Notes: generated from the sequence alone by a model not told the origin. A stretch of DNA of 64,000 bases from Flaviflexus sp. (GCA_030537635.1 JAUNVM010000006.1:40469-104468), one strand, 5' to 3'. Shown: positions 29,916 to 39,273, counted from the stretch's first letter. Numbers and translations: made by a program.

Positions 29916-31976
29916 CTAATTGAGTGCGTCCTCCATCTGCCGCAGCTCCTTCTTCAGATCCTTGATCTCGTCGCGCAGGCGCGCCGCGAGCTCGAAGCGC
30001 AGGTCCTGGGCGGCCTGTCGCATCTGCTCATCAAGATCGGCAATGAGCGAGCGCAGATCCCCGGAGGCGGAGGTTTCCAGCACGGGGGCCTTGCGTTTGC
30101 GCGAATCGCGGTAGCCGCCCTCGAGCAGTGTTTTCGTATCGACCGCTTCCCGGGCAAGCATGTCGGTGACGTCGGAAATCTTCTTGCGCAGCGGCTGCGG
30201 GTCCAGTCCCCGCTCGGTGTTATAGGCAATCTGCTTCTCGCGACGCCGATTCGTCTCGTCGATGGCCTCGCGCATGTTCGGCGTGATCTCGTCCGCGTAC
30301 ATGTGGACCTGGCCGGAGACGTTGCGGGCGGCGCGACCGATCGTCTGAATTAGGGAGGTGGTGGAGCGCAGGAAGCCCTGCTTATCGGCGTCGAGAATGG
30401 CGACAAGAGACACCTCGGGCAGATCGAGGCCCTCCCGGAGGAGGTTAATGCCGATGAGCACGTCGAAAGCGCCAAGCCGCAGCTCGCGCAGCAGCTCGAC
30501 ACGACGCAACGTGTCAACGTCGGAGTGGAGGTATTCCGCCCGCACCCCGCGCTCCTGGAGATAGTCGGTGAGGTCCTGAGCCATCTTCTTCGTCAACGTC
30601 GTCACGAGCACCCGCTCATCACGTTCGGTGCGCTGGCGGATCTCCTCGAGCAGATCATCGATCTGCCCCTCGGTTGGCTTAACAACCACCTCGGGATCGA
30701 CCAGGCCGGTCGGCCGAATAATCTGCTCAACCACGCCATCGGATTTGCCAAGCTCATAGGGTCCCGGGGTGGCCGACAGGTACACGGTTTGACCGATACG
30801 CTCGAGGAACTCCTCCCACTTGAGCGGCCGGTTGTCCATGGCCGAGGGCAACCGGAAGCCGTGCTCGACAAGCGTGCGCTTGCGGGACATGTCGCCTTCG
30901 TACATGGCGCCCACCTGGGGGACCGTCACGTGAGACTCGTCGATGATGAGGACGAAATCCTCGGGGAAGTAGTCAAGGAGCGTATTCGGCGCGGTTCCCG
31001 GACCGCGACCATCGATATGCCGGGAGTAGTTCTCGATGCCGGCGCAGGTGCCCACCTGCTTCATCATCTCCAGGTCAAAATTCGTCCGCATCGACAGCCG
31101 CTGGGCCTCGAGCAGCTTATCCTGTTCGGTGAGCTCGGCTACCCGAGCATCGAGCTCCTCCTCGATTGAGGCCATGGCCCGCTCCATCCGTTCATCGCCC
31201 GCCACATAGTGGGAGGCGGGAAAGACGTGCACGTGGTCGGTATCGCGGATTACCGTGCCGGTGAGCGGATGCAGGAGACTGATGGCATCGATCTCGTCGC
31301 CAAACATTTCGATCCGGATCGCAAGCTCTTCATAGACCGGGATGATCTCGATCGTGTCGCCGCGGACCCGGAAGGTGCCGCGGGTGAACGCAATGTCATT
31401 GCGCGAATACTGCATCTTGACGAACTTTCGCAGCAGCTCATCGCGCTCGATTTCCTCGCCCACCTCGAGGCGCACCATTCGATCGACGTACTCCTGCGGG
31501 GTACCCAGGCCGTAGATGCACGAAACGGAGGAGACCACCACGGTGTCGCGGCGGGTCAGCAGGGAATTTGTTGCCGAGTGGCGCAGGCGCTCCACCTCGT
31601 CATTGATCGAGGAGTCCTTTTCGATGAAGGTGTCGGTCTGCGGAACGTAGGCCTCGGGCTGATAGTAGTCGTAGTAGGAGACGAAGTATTCGACCGCATT
31701 GTTGGGCAGTAGCTCGCGGAACTCCGCCGCCATCTGCGCCGCCAGCGTCTTATTAGGCTCGAGGATGAGGGTGGGGCGCTGAATCTTCTCGATAAGCCAG
31801 GCCGCGGTGGCGGACTTGCCGGTGCCGGTCGCGCCGAGCAGGACAATGTCTTTCTCTCCGGAATTAATGCGCTCTGCGAGCTCCTCAATGGCCGTGGGCT
31901 GATCTCCGGCGGGAGAGTATTCCGAGACAACCTCGAAGGGGGCTTCGGCACGAACAATATCGGTGAGAGGGCGCAT
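29916..31976 (-). CDS. uvrB: Excinuclease ABC subunit B
   Basis: UvrB is the damage-verifying helicase-like subunit of excision repair. The 686-residue protein shows Walker [15 protein letters not shown] near 48, the beta-hairpin region [20 protein letters not shown] (about 101-120), helicase motifs DESHVTVPQ and [16 protein letters not shown], and a C-terminal UVR motif that binds UvrC ([20 protein letters not shown]). The ATG start has TAAGCT seven bases upstream, with GGGGGA between, so it may be leaderless or use that purine run. uvrA-uvrC lie about 4 kb away on the same strand. Confidence 0.97.
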   Translation of the reverse strand: MRPLTDIVRAEAPFEVVSEYSPAGDQPTAIEELAERINSGEKDIVLLGATGTGKSATAAWLIEKIQRPTLILEPNKTLAAQMAAEFRELLPNNAVEYFVSYYDYYQPEAYVPQTDTFIEKDSSINDEVERLRHSATNSLLTRRDTVVVSSVSCIYGLGTPQEYVDRMVRLEVGEEIERDELLRKFVKMQYSRNDIAFTRGTFRVRGDTIEIIPVYEELAIRIEMFGDEIDAISLLHPLTGTVIRDTDHVHVFPASHYVAGDERMERAMASIEEELDARVAELTEQDKLLEAQRLSMRTNFDLEMMKQVGTCAGIENYSRHIDGRGPGTAPNTLLDYFPEDFVLIIDESHVTVPQVGAMYEGDMSRKRTLVEHGFRLPSAMDNRPLKWEEFLERIGQTVYLSATPGPYELGKSDGVVEQIIRPTGLVDPEVVVKPTEGQIDDLLEEIRQRTERDERVLVTTLTKKMAQDLTDYLQERGVRAEYLHSDVDTLRRVELLRELRLGAFDVLIGINLLREGLDLPEVSLVAILDADKQGFLRSTTSLIQTIGRAARNVSGQVHMYADEITPNMREAIDETNRRREKQIAYNTERGLDPQPLRKKISDVTDMLAREAVDTKTLLEGGYRDSRKRKAPVLETSASGDLRSLIADLDEQMRQAAQDLRFELAARLRDEIKDLKKELRQMEDALN

Positions 31977-31983
31977 GTCCCCC

Positions 31984-31989
31984 AGCTTA
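31984..31989 (-). promoter_or_regulatory. uvrB: Candidate -10 box TAAGCT of uvrB
   Basis: TAAGCT on the minus strand ends seven bases before the uvrB ATG, matching the leaderless pattern of uvrA. No SOS box was recognised. Confidence 0.4.
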
Positions 31990-32021
31990 CCGACTGGCTG
32001 AGACGAAACCTCAGCCGTTCA

Positions 32022-32843
32022 TTAGCGGCTAATTTCCACCGCTGCCCAGGGATCGGCGCGGAACCAGCCGCGGCGAATGGCGATGCAGCCGGCGCGGATG
32101 AGGGCCGGGCCATTGAATTCGGGAACGATGATGCGACTACCAACGGAGGTGACCACCTGTCCGGCAGCCTCAAGCTTGCGCGCGGTGCGTTGGGCCGATT
32201 CCACCGAGGTGCGCACGGGATTGAAGAGGGAGGCGCCGCGCAGCATGCGGGCCATGGTGCGTACCCGATGGAAAGCCTCCTCCACTTCGGCCTCCAACCG
32301 GCTCAGCGTCCGATCATTGACGATGAGATAATCGGCAGCCTCGGCGCGCTCAATATCCCCCGCCTGCGCCTCCATGCGGGCCAGCGCCTCCGCCCTCGGC
32401 ATCGACCGATGCTCGGCAAGCCGCCTGAGCCGCACATCCTCTCCGGCCGTGACAACAATGACGTAGGGATAGGAGTAGGCCTGACCGGTTTCGATGAGAA
32501 GCGGAATGTCGTGAATGACGATCGCCTGCTCATCAGTCCGCACGATCCGCTTTTCCTCGGCCTCGGCCGCCTTGCGGATCGCCGGATGGGTGATCGCATT
32601 GAGATCAGCCAGCGCGGCATCATCACCAAAGACGAGGGTGGCCAGCCTCCCCCGGTCGAGTATCCCGTTGGAGACCACGGCCGGGAAATGACGGCCGATC
32701 TCGTAAACGAGGGGGCTTCCGGCGGCCGTGAGCTCGCGCGCCAGGTGGTCGTAGTCGATAATGTGGGCGCCGAGCTGCGCGAGCTTGGCACTTGCCGCGC
32801 TTTTGCCGGCGGCGATCGGTCCTGTCAGAGCAACGCTAAACAT
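32022..32843 (-). CDS. coaE: Dephospho-CoA kinase with C-terminal extension
   Basis: CoaE performs the last step of coenzyme A synthesis, phosphorylating the 3'-OH of dephospho-CoA. The P-loop is GPIAAGKSAASA (8-19), the substrate motif DYDHLARELTA lies at 30-40, and LLIETG at about 115-120 forms the lid. The core ends near residue 198. Residues 200-273 form an extra, basic, partly hydrophobic tail that I cannot assign; it is not the GrpB/UPF0157 domain that some actinobacterial CoaE carry, judging by length. The ATG at 32843 shares a base with the TGA of the upstream iron gene (TGATG). Confidence 0.92.
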   Translation of the reverse strand: MFSVALTGPIAAGKSAASAKLAQLGAHIIDYDHLARELTAAGSPLVYEIGRHFPAVVSNGILDRGRLATLVFGDDAALADLNAITHPAIRKAAEAEEKRIVRTDEQAIVIHDIPLLIETGQAYSYPYVIVVTAGEDVRLRRLAEHRSMPRAEALARMEAQAGDIERAEAADYLIVNDRTLSRLEAEVEEAFHRVRTMARMLRGASLFNPVRTSVESAQRTARKLEAAGQVVTSVGSRIIVPEFNGPALIRAGCIAIRRGWFRADPWAAVEISR

Positions 32844-33571
32844 CAGTCGTCGGGGTCCCTCTCGTCGATGGGCGCGTGATGGTCGTGATCGGCACGGCCA
32901 AACTTCCAATACCCCTGCATGGCAATTGATTGGCGATCCAGCCCGCTCTCATTGCGCAGGTATCGGCGGGCCGGGATGAGGCTCGTGGCCTCCCCCGCCG
33001 CCCAGACGAATGTGCCGTTGCGCGGCTCGATCGACTGGAGTGAGGCAAGGATGGCCGCCCCGCTGCGATCCTCGGGCAGCTGCTGAACCCTGATCCGGTC
33101 CGAGTCGAGCAGGGACCCGAGATATGGCAGTCCGGGGCCGACGGCAATGAGGTCGATCGGCACGTCGGTCTCCTTGATCCACCGGGCGGCAGCCGGGAAC
33201 GCCGAGCAGTCGGCAATCGCCACGAGATGCGTCATGTCGGTCGGCACAAGCTTCGATCCGCGCGGCCCCGCGAGGATGACATCGTCATCGACGGGGAGAG
33301 CACTCGCCCAGCAGGCGAGCGGACCATTGGGGTGGAGGAAGATGTCGACGGCCACCGAATCGCCCATCGGGATCGGCGTATAGAATCGTCCGACCCCGCC
33401 CCCAATGATGAGCTTGGCGTGATCGGCTGGTCCGGGCGACGAAAAACCGGCGAGGTCGCCGCCGAGCATGAGACGCACAAAACTTCCAGGCAGTTGTTCG
33501 GCATCGGTGACGACGAGTTCACGTCGCCTAGCCTTATGCCGGATTAGTTCCTGTCTGGGAATGAGCCTCAT
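32843..33571 (-). CDS. Siderophore-interacting protein (FAD-binding ferric reductase family)
   Basis: The 242-residue protein matches the ViuB/SIP flavoprotein family that releases iron from ferric siderophores using NAD(P)H. Visible features are an N-terminal ferredoxin-reductase-like FAD domain (RFYTPIPMGDSVAVDIFLHP, GPLACWASAL, ILAGPRGSKL) and a C-terminal NAD-binding domain with the SIP hallmark WAAGEATSLIPARRYL followed by MQGYWKFGRADHDH. I start it at 33571 (MRLIPRQELIRHK) because a -35/-10 promoter abuts that ATG; a GTG at 33604 would lie inside the -35. It is inserted between rpsA and coaE and coupled to coaE. Confidence 0.9.
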   Translation of the reverse strand: MRLIPRQELIRHKARRRELVVTDAEQLPGSFVRLMLGGDLAGFSSPGPADHAKLIIGGGVGRFYTPIPMGDSVAVDIFLHPNGPLACWASALPVDDDVILAGPRGSKLVPTDMTHLVAIADCSAFPAAARWIKETDVPIDLIAVGPGLPYLGSLLDSDRIRVQQLPEDRSGAAILASLQSIEPRNGTFVWAAGEATSLIPARRYLRNESGLDRQSIAMQGYWKFGRADHDHHAPIDERDPDD

Positions 33572-33577
33572 TGGGCA

Positions 33578-33606
33578 AATATATCGCGGTGCGGCGTTGG
33601 CCACAA
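33578..33606 (-). promoter_or_regulatory. Promoter of the siderophore-interacting protein gene (leaderless)
   Basis: On the minus strand TTGTGG (33606-33601) and TATATT (33583-33578) are separated by 17 bases, a good sigma-70-like promoter. The -10 ends six bases before the ATG and no Shine-Dalgarno is present, implying a leaderless message. A DtxR/IdeR iron-box palindrome was looked for and not recognised. Confidence 0.6.
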
Positions 33607-33976
33607 TAGCTTTGCTCTCCGTTTTTACGTGTGGATCGTGCTCTGTTATTGGCTCTGACCAGCGCGGTCTGTCTTCATTGAGCAGTTGGCTCGGCTAATT
33701 CGCAGGTCAGATGGTCGCGGTTGACGATGGTTTTCACGGGCGATTATGCGCGAATCCGGTGATATAAGGCCCGTTCCCACTCCTTCGTCCTTGATGACAC
33801 ACACCTGTCTCGCCCCGCGCACCCTCGGCGCGCGTAGGGGAACAGTCACCCGGGCGGAAACGGCGCTGCGGCGGTGCCGGGGCAGGCCACGGCGATTATG
33901 GGCGCGGTCGCCGTGACCCGCTCCCGGGGAGATCGCGCCGGCGATATGTGCGGCACGGTTGTGCGGGCAACGCAAA
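33607..33976. other. Non-coding spacer between rpsA and the siderophore-interacting protein gene
   Basis: The gene-free stretch from 33572 to 34016 totals 445 bases and holds the promoter at its left end and the rpsA terminator at its right end. This middle part contains only weak, Arg/His-rich reading frames without ribosome-binding sites or recognisable domains, and no clear dyad or RNA motif. I see no further feature in it. Confidence 0.5.
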
Positions 33977-34002
33977 GGGCGGGGTGCGTATGCACCCCGC
34001 CC
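33977..34002 (-). terminator. Intrinsic terminator of rpsA
   Basis: GGGCGGGGTGC and GCACCCCGCCC form a perfect 11-base-pair stem with a 4-base loop, 14 bases beyond the rpsA stop, followed on the minus strand by TTTGCG. Confidence 0.8.
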
Positions 34003-34016
34003 CTCACGTTAAGCGA

Positions 34017-35486
34017 TCAGTGACCGGTGAGCTTTTCGCGCAGCGCGGCAAGCGCCTCATCGGAGGCAAGCGTGCCTGCCGGCTCGGAGCCAGCGGTGTA
34101 GGTCGCGGGAGCGGACTCGGCGGCCGGAGCCGGAGCATTCGATGCGGCCTGATCGGCCTCGATCGCGCGAGCAACCTGCTTCTTGTGCTCCTGCCACAGG
34201 GCGTAGGCGGCGTTCCATTCGGCCTCCCACTCCTCCTGCTGCTTCTCGTAGCCTTCCATCCACTCTCCGGACTCCGGATCGTAGCCTTCGGGGTACTTGT
34301 AGTTGCCGTCCTCGTCGTACTCGGAGGCCATGCCGTACAGCGACGCATCGAAGTCCTCGGACTCCGGATCGACGCCCTCGTTGGCCTGCTTCAGGGAGAG
34401 GGAGATACGGCGGCGGTCGAGATCAATGTCGATGACCTTGACGAAGAGATCGTCGCCCACCTTGGCAACCTGCTCGGGCTGCTCAATGTGACGCTGGGCC
34501 AGCTCGGAGATGTGGACGAGGCCCTCGATGCCATCCTCGACGCGAACGAAGGCACCGAACGGAACGAGCTTGGTGACCTTGCCGGGCACAACCTGACCGA
34601 TCGCGTGAGTGCGAGCGAAGGTCTGCCACGGGTCTTCCTGGGTGGCCTTGAGCGAGAGCGAGACACGCTCCCGATCCATGTCGACGTCGAGAACCTCGAC
34701 GGTGACGGGCGTGCCAACCTCGACGATCTCGTTCGGGTGGTCGATGTGCTTCCAGGACAGCTCGGAGACGTGGACGAGGCCGTCTACGCCACCGAGGTCA
34801 ACAAACGCACCGAAGTTAACGATCGAGGAGACGACGCCCTCGCGGATCTGGCCCTTCTGGAGCGTGTTGAGGAAGTGGCTGCGAACCTCGGACTGGGTCT
34901 GCTCGAGGTAGGCGCGGCGGGAGAGCACAACGTTGTTGCGGTTCTTGTCGAGCTCGATGATCTTCGCTTCAAGCTCACGGTCGATGTAGGGCTGCAGATC
35001 GCGGACCCGGCGCATCTCCACGAGGGAGGCGGGCAGGAAGCCACGCAGGCCGATGTCGACGATGAGGCCACCCTTGACAACCTCGATCACCTGGCCGGTA
35101 ACGACGCCGTCGTTTTCCTTGATCTCCTCGATCTTGGCCCAGGCGCGCTCCTGCTGAGCGCGGCGCTTGGACAGGAGGAGGCGGCCTTCCTTGTCTTCCT
35201 TCTGCAAGACGTAGGCCTCGATCTGGTCGCCGACCTGCACAACCTCTTCGGGGTTGATGTCGTGCTTGATCGACAGTTCCTTCGAGGGAATAACACCCTC
35301 GGTCTTGTAGCCGATGTCGAGGAGGACCTCGTCGTGGTCAACCTTGACAACGGTGCCCTCGACGATATCCCCGTCGTTGAAGTACTTGATGGTCTCGTCG
35401 ACTGCGGCCAGCAGATCTTCCTTGCTGCCGATGTCGTTGACGGCGACCTGCGGGGAGGTCGGCTGTTCGGGCGTTGTGGTTGTCAT
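34017..35486 (-). CDS. rpsA: 30S ribosomal protein S1
   Basis: S1 binds mRNA on the small ribosomal subunit. The 489-residue protein has four S1 OB-fold domains (about 37-105, 122-190, 207-277 and 292-362), recognisable by GVVSSIVNFGAFVDLGGVDG and GKVTKLVPFGAFVRVEDGIE. An acidic, Gln/Ala-rich C-terminal tail (about 370-489) is typical of actinobacterial S1 and differs from the six-domain enterobacterial protein. The ATG at 35486 gives the normal N-terminus MTTTTPEQPTSPQVA; a longer frame from 35549 is rejected. A GGAG lies 12 bases upstream, rather far. Confidence 0.96.
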   Translation of the reverse strand: MTTTTPEQPTSPQVAVNDIGSKEDLLAAVDETIKYFNDGDIVEGTVVKVDHDEVLLDIGYKTEGVIPSKELSIKHDINPEEVVQVGDQIEAYVLQKEDKEGRLLLSKRRAQQERAWAKIEEIKENDGVVTGQVIEVVKGGLIVDIGLRGFLPASLVEMRRVRDLQPYIDRELEAKIIELDKNRNNVVLSRRAYLEQTQSEVRSHFLNTLQKGQIREGVVSSIVNFGAFVDLGGVDGLVHVSELSWKHIDHPNEIVEVGTPVTVEVLDVDMDRERVSLSLKATQEDPWQTFARTHAIGQVVPGKVTKLVPFGAFVRVEDGIEGLVHISELAQRHIEQPEQVAKVGDDLFVKVIDIDLDRRRISLSLKQANEGVDPESEDFDASLYGMASEYDEDGNYKYPEGYDPESGEWMEGYEKQQEEWEAEWNAAYALWQEHKKQVARAIEADQAASNAPAPAAESAPATYTAGSEPAGTLASDEALAALREKLTGH

Positions 35487-35819
35487 GAACGTATGTGCTC
35501 CGATTGGGACTGTAGTAGTACGGACAAATTGCTCGGGTGGTGAATCCACCCAGACACCAACATTAACGTGGATGGCCCCGCCACGCTAGGCGCGCAGGGC
35601 CAAAAATCGAAATAGGCGACGTGCGCTGCCTCACCATTGAGAATAATCGCGGGCATACCGCCGCTTTGGCGCCGTACGTGCGCGAATGTGCGCCCGGTTC
35701 GCGCCGTCGTGACCGATCGGGCATCCACCCGCCGACCCGATGGGACGTATCACAGCGCCCCTCCCCTCTCCTCGCCACCTCATCTCCCCGTTCCGGGCGA
35801 GGCGTGGGAGACTGGGAGC
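35487..35819. promoter_or_regulatory. Divergent rpsA/methyltransferase region with a leader hairpin
   Basis: These 333 bases hold no supported gene. In the rpsA leader GGGTGG-TGAAT-CCACCC (35535-35551) forms a perfect 6-base-pair hairpin about 50 bases before the ATG. S1 synthesis is autoregulated in other bacteria, but no conserved operator could be recognised. Near the other end, GGGAG at about 35807 serves the methyltransferase start. No convincing -35/-10 pair was found for either gene. Confidence 0.35.
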
Positions 35820-36590
35820 ATGGAAGACACGGATCCGGGCCGGATTGCCGCGTCCTGGTGGGACCGACACGGTGCGGAGTATCTCGCTGATCATCGGCTG
35901 CTCGGCGTCACCAATTTCTCCTGGGGCCCGGAAGGCTGGACGGAGGACGACCTGCGCCTCCTCCCCGACGATCCCGGCCTTACTCTCGAGGTGGGCGCCG
36001 GAGCCGCCCAGTGCTCGAGGTGGCTGGCCGCACGGGGCCATAGGGTCATCGCTACGGATATTTCCTCCGGGATGCTTGCCCATGCGGCGAGGATGAATGA
36101 GGAGACCGGCATTGATGTGCCCCTCATCCGTGCCGATGTGCGCACTCTTCCCTTTGCCGATAACTCTTTCGATACCGCCTTCACCTCGTTTGGTGCCATT
36201 GGCTTTCTCCCCGATCTGTGCGAGCCCTTCGCCGAGGTGGCCCGGGTGCTGCGCCCGGGTGGACGGTGGATCTACGCGGCCACACATCCCTTTTCCTGGC
36301 CGCTACCTGACTCCCCGCATCTCGACGATCTGCGGGTGATCCGCCCCTACCGCTCCGGCGAGGTGTACACCGAGACAGAGGGGTCGACCATCTGTTACGC
36401 CGAATATGCTCACACGGTGTCCGATCACATCGGAGCGATCATTGCCGCAGGCCTGACAATCACCGGTGTGCTCGAGCCGGCCTGGCCTGCGGGCAATGAT
36501 CAATCGTGGGGAGCGTGGGGCCCCGAACGGGGCGCATATCTACCGGGCACGATCATCTTCTCCACGCAAAAGCCTGTCCCGACCGTCTAG
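35820..36590 (+). CDS. Class I SAM-dependent methyltransferase
   Basis: The 256-residue protein has a methyltransferase-11 type fold: motif I LEVGAGAAQCSRWLA (57-71), an acidic residue in RVIATDIS for SAM ribose, DVRTLPFADNSFDTAF (motif II region), and the post-motif LRPGGRWIYA. The C-terminal half is aromatic-rich (WGAWGPERG). The substrate is unknown. The gene is convergent with polA, and the two TAG stop codons are the two strands of a single CTAG. The ATG at 35820 follows GGGAG; the longer frame upstream is unconserved. Homologues often sit beside polA in actinobacteria, which suggests a conserved but uncharacterised role. Confidence 0.86.
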   Translation: MEDTDPGRIAASWWDRHGAEYLADHRLLGVTNFSWGPEGWTEDDLRLLPDDPGLTLEVGAGAAQCSRWLAARGHRVIATDISSGMLAHAARMNEETGIDVPLIRADVRTLPFADNSFDTAFTSFGAIGFLPDLCEPFAEVARVLRPGGRWIYAATHPFSWPLPDSPHLDDLRVIRPYRSGEVYTETEGSTICYAEYAHTVSDHIGAIIAAGLTITGVLEPAWPAGNDQSWGAWGPERGAYLPGTIIFSTQKPVPTV

Positions 36591-39235
36591 TGGGCGGCCG
36601 CCCGCCAGTTTGGGCCAATGCCGACGGAGACGGACAGCGGGACGGATAGCTCAACCGCCTCACCCATCTGGGTTTCAACCAGCTCGGTGACGGCCTCCTC
36701 CTCACCATCGGCGACTTCGAGGACAAGTTCGTCGTGCACCTGAAGAAGCATCTGCGAGGCGAAACCGCCGGAGGCGAGCGCCTCCTCGGTGCGCAGCATG
36801 GCGATCTTGATGATGTCGGCGGCCGAACCCTGAATGGGAGCATTGAGCGCCATTCGTTCCGCAGCCTGGCGCCGCTGATGATTCGAGGCGTAGAGGTCGG
36901 GAAGGTAGCGGCGCCGGCCAAGCAGGGTGGAGGTGTATCCGTCCTTGCGCGCCTGGGCTACAACCGAGTCGAGGTAGTCACGCACCGCGCCGAAGCGCTG
37001 GAAGTAGTCGTCCATGAGGCTCTGGGCCTCGCGTTGGTCGATGCGCAGCTGACGGGAGAGCCCAAAGGCGGATAATCCGTAGGCGAGACCGTAACTCATG
37101 GCTTTGATCTTCGACCGCTGCGCCGAGGTGACCTCGTCGGGGCTGATCCCGTAGACGTGGGAGGCGACGTAGGAGTGCAGATCCTCGCCGTCGATGAAGG
37201 CCTGGATGAGGGCGGCATCGCCGCTCTGGTGGGCCATGAGTCGCATCTCGATCTGCGAGTAGTCCGCGGTGAGAAGGCTGGTAAATCCCTCCCCCGGCAC
37301 AAAGGCCTCGCGAATCTTCAGCCCCTCCTCGGTGCGGGCGTGAATGTTTTGCAGATTCGGATTCGTCGAGGACAGTCGGCCCGTACCCGCCACCGTCTGC
37401 TGGAAGGTGGTGTGGATCCGGCCATCCGCGCCAATGGCCTTGCGCAGACCCTCGACGGATTGACGCAGCTTGATGGCGTCGCGGTGCTCGAGAAGCTGGC
37501 CGAGGAATTCCAGGCCGCGTTCGGCCTCCGCATCCTCCCGTCCGGCGAGCTTAGCCGCAAGATCGGTCAGCGCCTCAGCATTCGTCGTATAACCGGTCTT
37601 TGTGGCCCGCGTTTTGGGTAGGCCCATGTCCTCAAAGAGCACCTTCTGCAGGGCCTTCGGGCTCGACAGGTTCATCTCGTAGCCGGCGGCCTCCCAGGCT
37701 CGCTCGGCAGCGTGATTGACCCGGGCATCAAAGTTATCGAAGAGGGAATTAAAGACCTGCTGATCGACGGCAATGCCTCGGTCTTCCATGTCCCGCAGGA
37801 TTCGGGTCAGAGGCATTTCCAGGCCGGTGAGCAGCTCCATCTCATCGCGCTCCCGCAGCTCCTTCATGAGGGCCTGGGACAGCGGAACAAGGGCGGCCGC
37901 TCGCAGTCCAGCGGCATCCCCCTGTCCGCCGCCCCCCAGGTCGAGATCCAGCGTCCCTTCTTCAACCTGGGGAAGGCTCATCGAGGTGTAGCGGCTGACC
38001 AGGTCGCCAAGCTCATAGTCGCGCTGATCGGGATGGAGGAGATAGGCGGCCAACTCCGTATCGCACGTGATGCCCTCGACCTTCGCCTCGAACCGGCGCG
38101 CAAGTTCGCGAACGGCGTCCTTGGCTCCGTGAACAACCTTCGGATGCTCCTTATCGGCCAGCCAGGAAGTCAGCGCCTCGAGATCCTCCTTGTTCGGATC
38201 GGTGAGGTAGGCGGCCGCGGCGGATCCACCCAGGCCGAGCGGGGATCCGGGGATGATGCCCAGGGGCTCCGAGCCGTGCTTGGAAAGGAAGTCAGCGAGC
38301 TCACCCGGGCCGATCTCCACCGCCTCGAGATCAATATTCGGGGTGTTATCCTCTTCCCCATCCGCGCGGAAGACGGAGAACACCCGATCGCGCAGCCGAT
38401 TGAACTCGAGGGTGTCAAAGAGCTGATGTACAGCCTCCCGGTCAAGGCCGCCGGGCACGAGGTCGGCGAGCTCGACATCGAGATCGGCGTTGCGGAGCAA
38501 TTCGTTGAGTTTGCGATTACGCCGCGCGAGGTCGGCGTGCTCGCGAAGGGACTCCCCCACCTTGCCGGTGATCTCGTCGGCGTGGCTCAAAATACCGTCG
38601 AGGTCACCGTAGGCATCGATCCACTTTTTCGCGGTCTTGGGTCCCACCTTCGGAACCCCGGGCAGATTGTCGGCCTTCTCCCCCACGAGGGCGGACATAT
38701 CCGGATATTGGGTGGGGGTGACGCCGGTCTGCTTGACGACTCCCGCCTCATCCATCCTCCGCATCTCCCCCCGGGGGATCGGATACAAGAGGGTGACTCC
38801 CTCGCCAACAAGCTGGTAGGCATCCTTGTCCCCGGAGGAAATAACCACCTCCATGCCCGCGTCTCGTCCCCGCGTCGCGAGGGTCGCGATGATGTCATCG
38901 GCCTCGATTTGGTCCTTGGTCACCCAGGCGATGCCCAGCGCATCAAGCGCTTCCTTGATGAGGCCGATCTGTCCCTGAAACTCGGCCGGGGTTTCGGCCC
39001 GGCCCGCCTTATATTCGGCATATTCGCGGGTGCGGAAAGTGCCGCCCGGAAGGTCGAAGGCAACCGCCACGTGGGTGGGATGCTCCTCGGAATACAGCTT
39101 GATCAGCGTCGAGAGGAAGCCGTGAATAGCATTCGTGTACTGGCCCTGCGCGGTGTGGAAATTCTCCGCCGGAATGGCGAAGAAGCTTCGAAAGGCGAGG
39201 GAATGGCCATCAAGGAGGAGGAGTCGATCGTTCAC
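36587..39235 (-). CDS. polA: DNA polymerase I
   Basis: PolA fills repair gaps and removes Okazaki primers. The 882-residue protein has an N-terminal 5'-3' exonuclease (about 1-290; AFDLPGGTFRTREYAEYKAGR, QIEADDIIATLA, PGVPKVGPKTAKKW), a degenerate 3'-5' exonuclease region (about 310-500) lacking the usual acidic metal ligands, and an intact polymerase domain: motif A TADYSQIEMRLMAH, motif B RSKIKAMSYGLAYGLS, motif C QVHDELVLEV. Loss of proofreading is usual in actinobacterial PolA. The GTG start has no Shine-Dalgarno but has TAGGCT six bases upstream, indicating a leaderless message. Confidence 0.96.
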   Translation of the reverse strand: MNDRLLLLDGHSLAFRSFFAIPAENFHTAQGQYTNAIHGFLSTLIKLYSEEHPTHVAVAFDLPGGTFRTREYAEYKAGRAETPAEFQGQIGLIKEALDALGIAWVTKDQIEADDIIATLATRGRDAGMEVVISSGDKDAYQLVGEGVTLLYPIPRGEMRRMDEAGVVKQTGVTPTQYPDMSALVGEKADNLPGVPKVGPKTAKKWIDAYGDLDGILSHADEITGKVGESLREHADLARRNRKLNELLRNADLDVELADLVPGGLDREAVHQLFDTLEFNRLRDRVFSVFRADGEEDNTPNIDLEAVEIGPGELADFLSKHGSEPLGIIPGSPLGLGGSAAAAYLTDPNKEDLEALTSWLADKEHPKVVHGAKDAVRELARRFEAKVEGITCDTELAAYLLHPDQRDYELGDLVSRYTSMSLPQVEEGTLDLDLGGGGQGDAAGLRAAALVPLSQALMKELRERDEMELLTGLEMPLTRILRDMEDRGIAVDQQVFNSLFDNFDARVNHAAERAWEAAGYEMNLSSPKALQKVLFEDMGLPKTRATKTGYTTNAEALTDLAAKLAGREDAEAERGLEFLGQLLEHRDAIKLRQSVEGLRKAIGADGRIHTTFQQTVAGTGRLSSTNPNLQNIHARTEEGLKIREAFVPGEGFTSLLTADYSQIEMRLMAHQSGDAALIQAFIDGEDLHSYVASHVYGISPDEVTSAQRSKIKAMSYGLAYGLSAFGLSRQLRIDQREAQSLMDDYFQRFGAVRDYLDSVVAQARKDGYTSTLLGRRRYLPDLYASNHQRRQAAERMALNAPIQGSAADIIKIAMLRTEEALASGGFASQMLLQVHDELVLEVADGEEEAVTELVETQMGEAVELSVPLSVSVGIGPNWRAAAH

Positions 39236-39241
39236 ACTTCT

Positions 39242-39247
39242 AGCCTA
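39242..39247 (-). promoter_or_regulatory. polA: -10 box TAGGCT of polA (leaderless)
   Basis: TAGGCT on the minus strand ends six bases before the polA GTG, with AGAAGT between and no ribosome-binding site. The same hexamer at the same distance precedes pyk. Confidence 0.5.
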
Positions 39248-39273
39248 GGCGGTGCCGGCGACAAAGTCATGGA

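Noticed and set aside
33646..33975. Possible 109-residue gene in the rpsA-SIP spacer (minus)
   Set aside because: TTG start without a ribosome-binding site, a start inside the rpsA terminator hairpin, Arg/His-rich composition and no domain.
37712..39268. Long plus-strand frame running into the thioesterase gene
   Set aside because: This part is antisense to polA. Only the last 122 codons (from 39287) have the hotdog motifs and a start.
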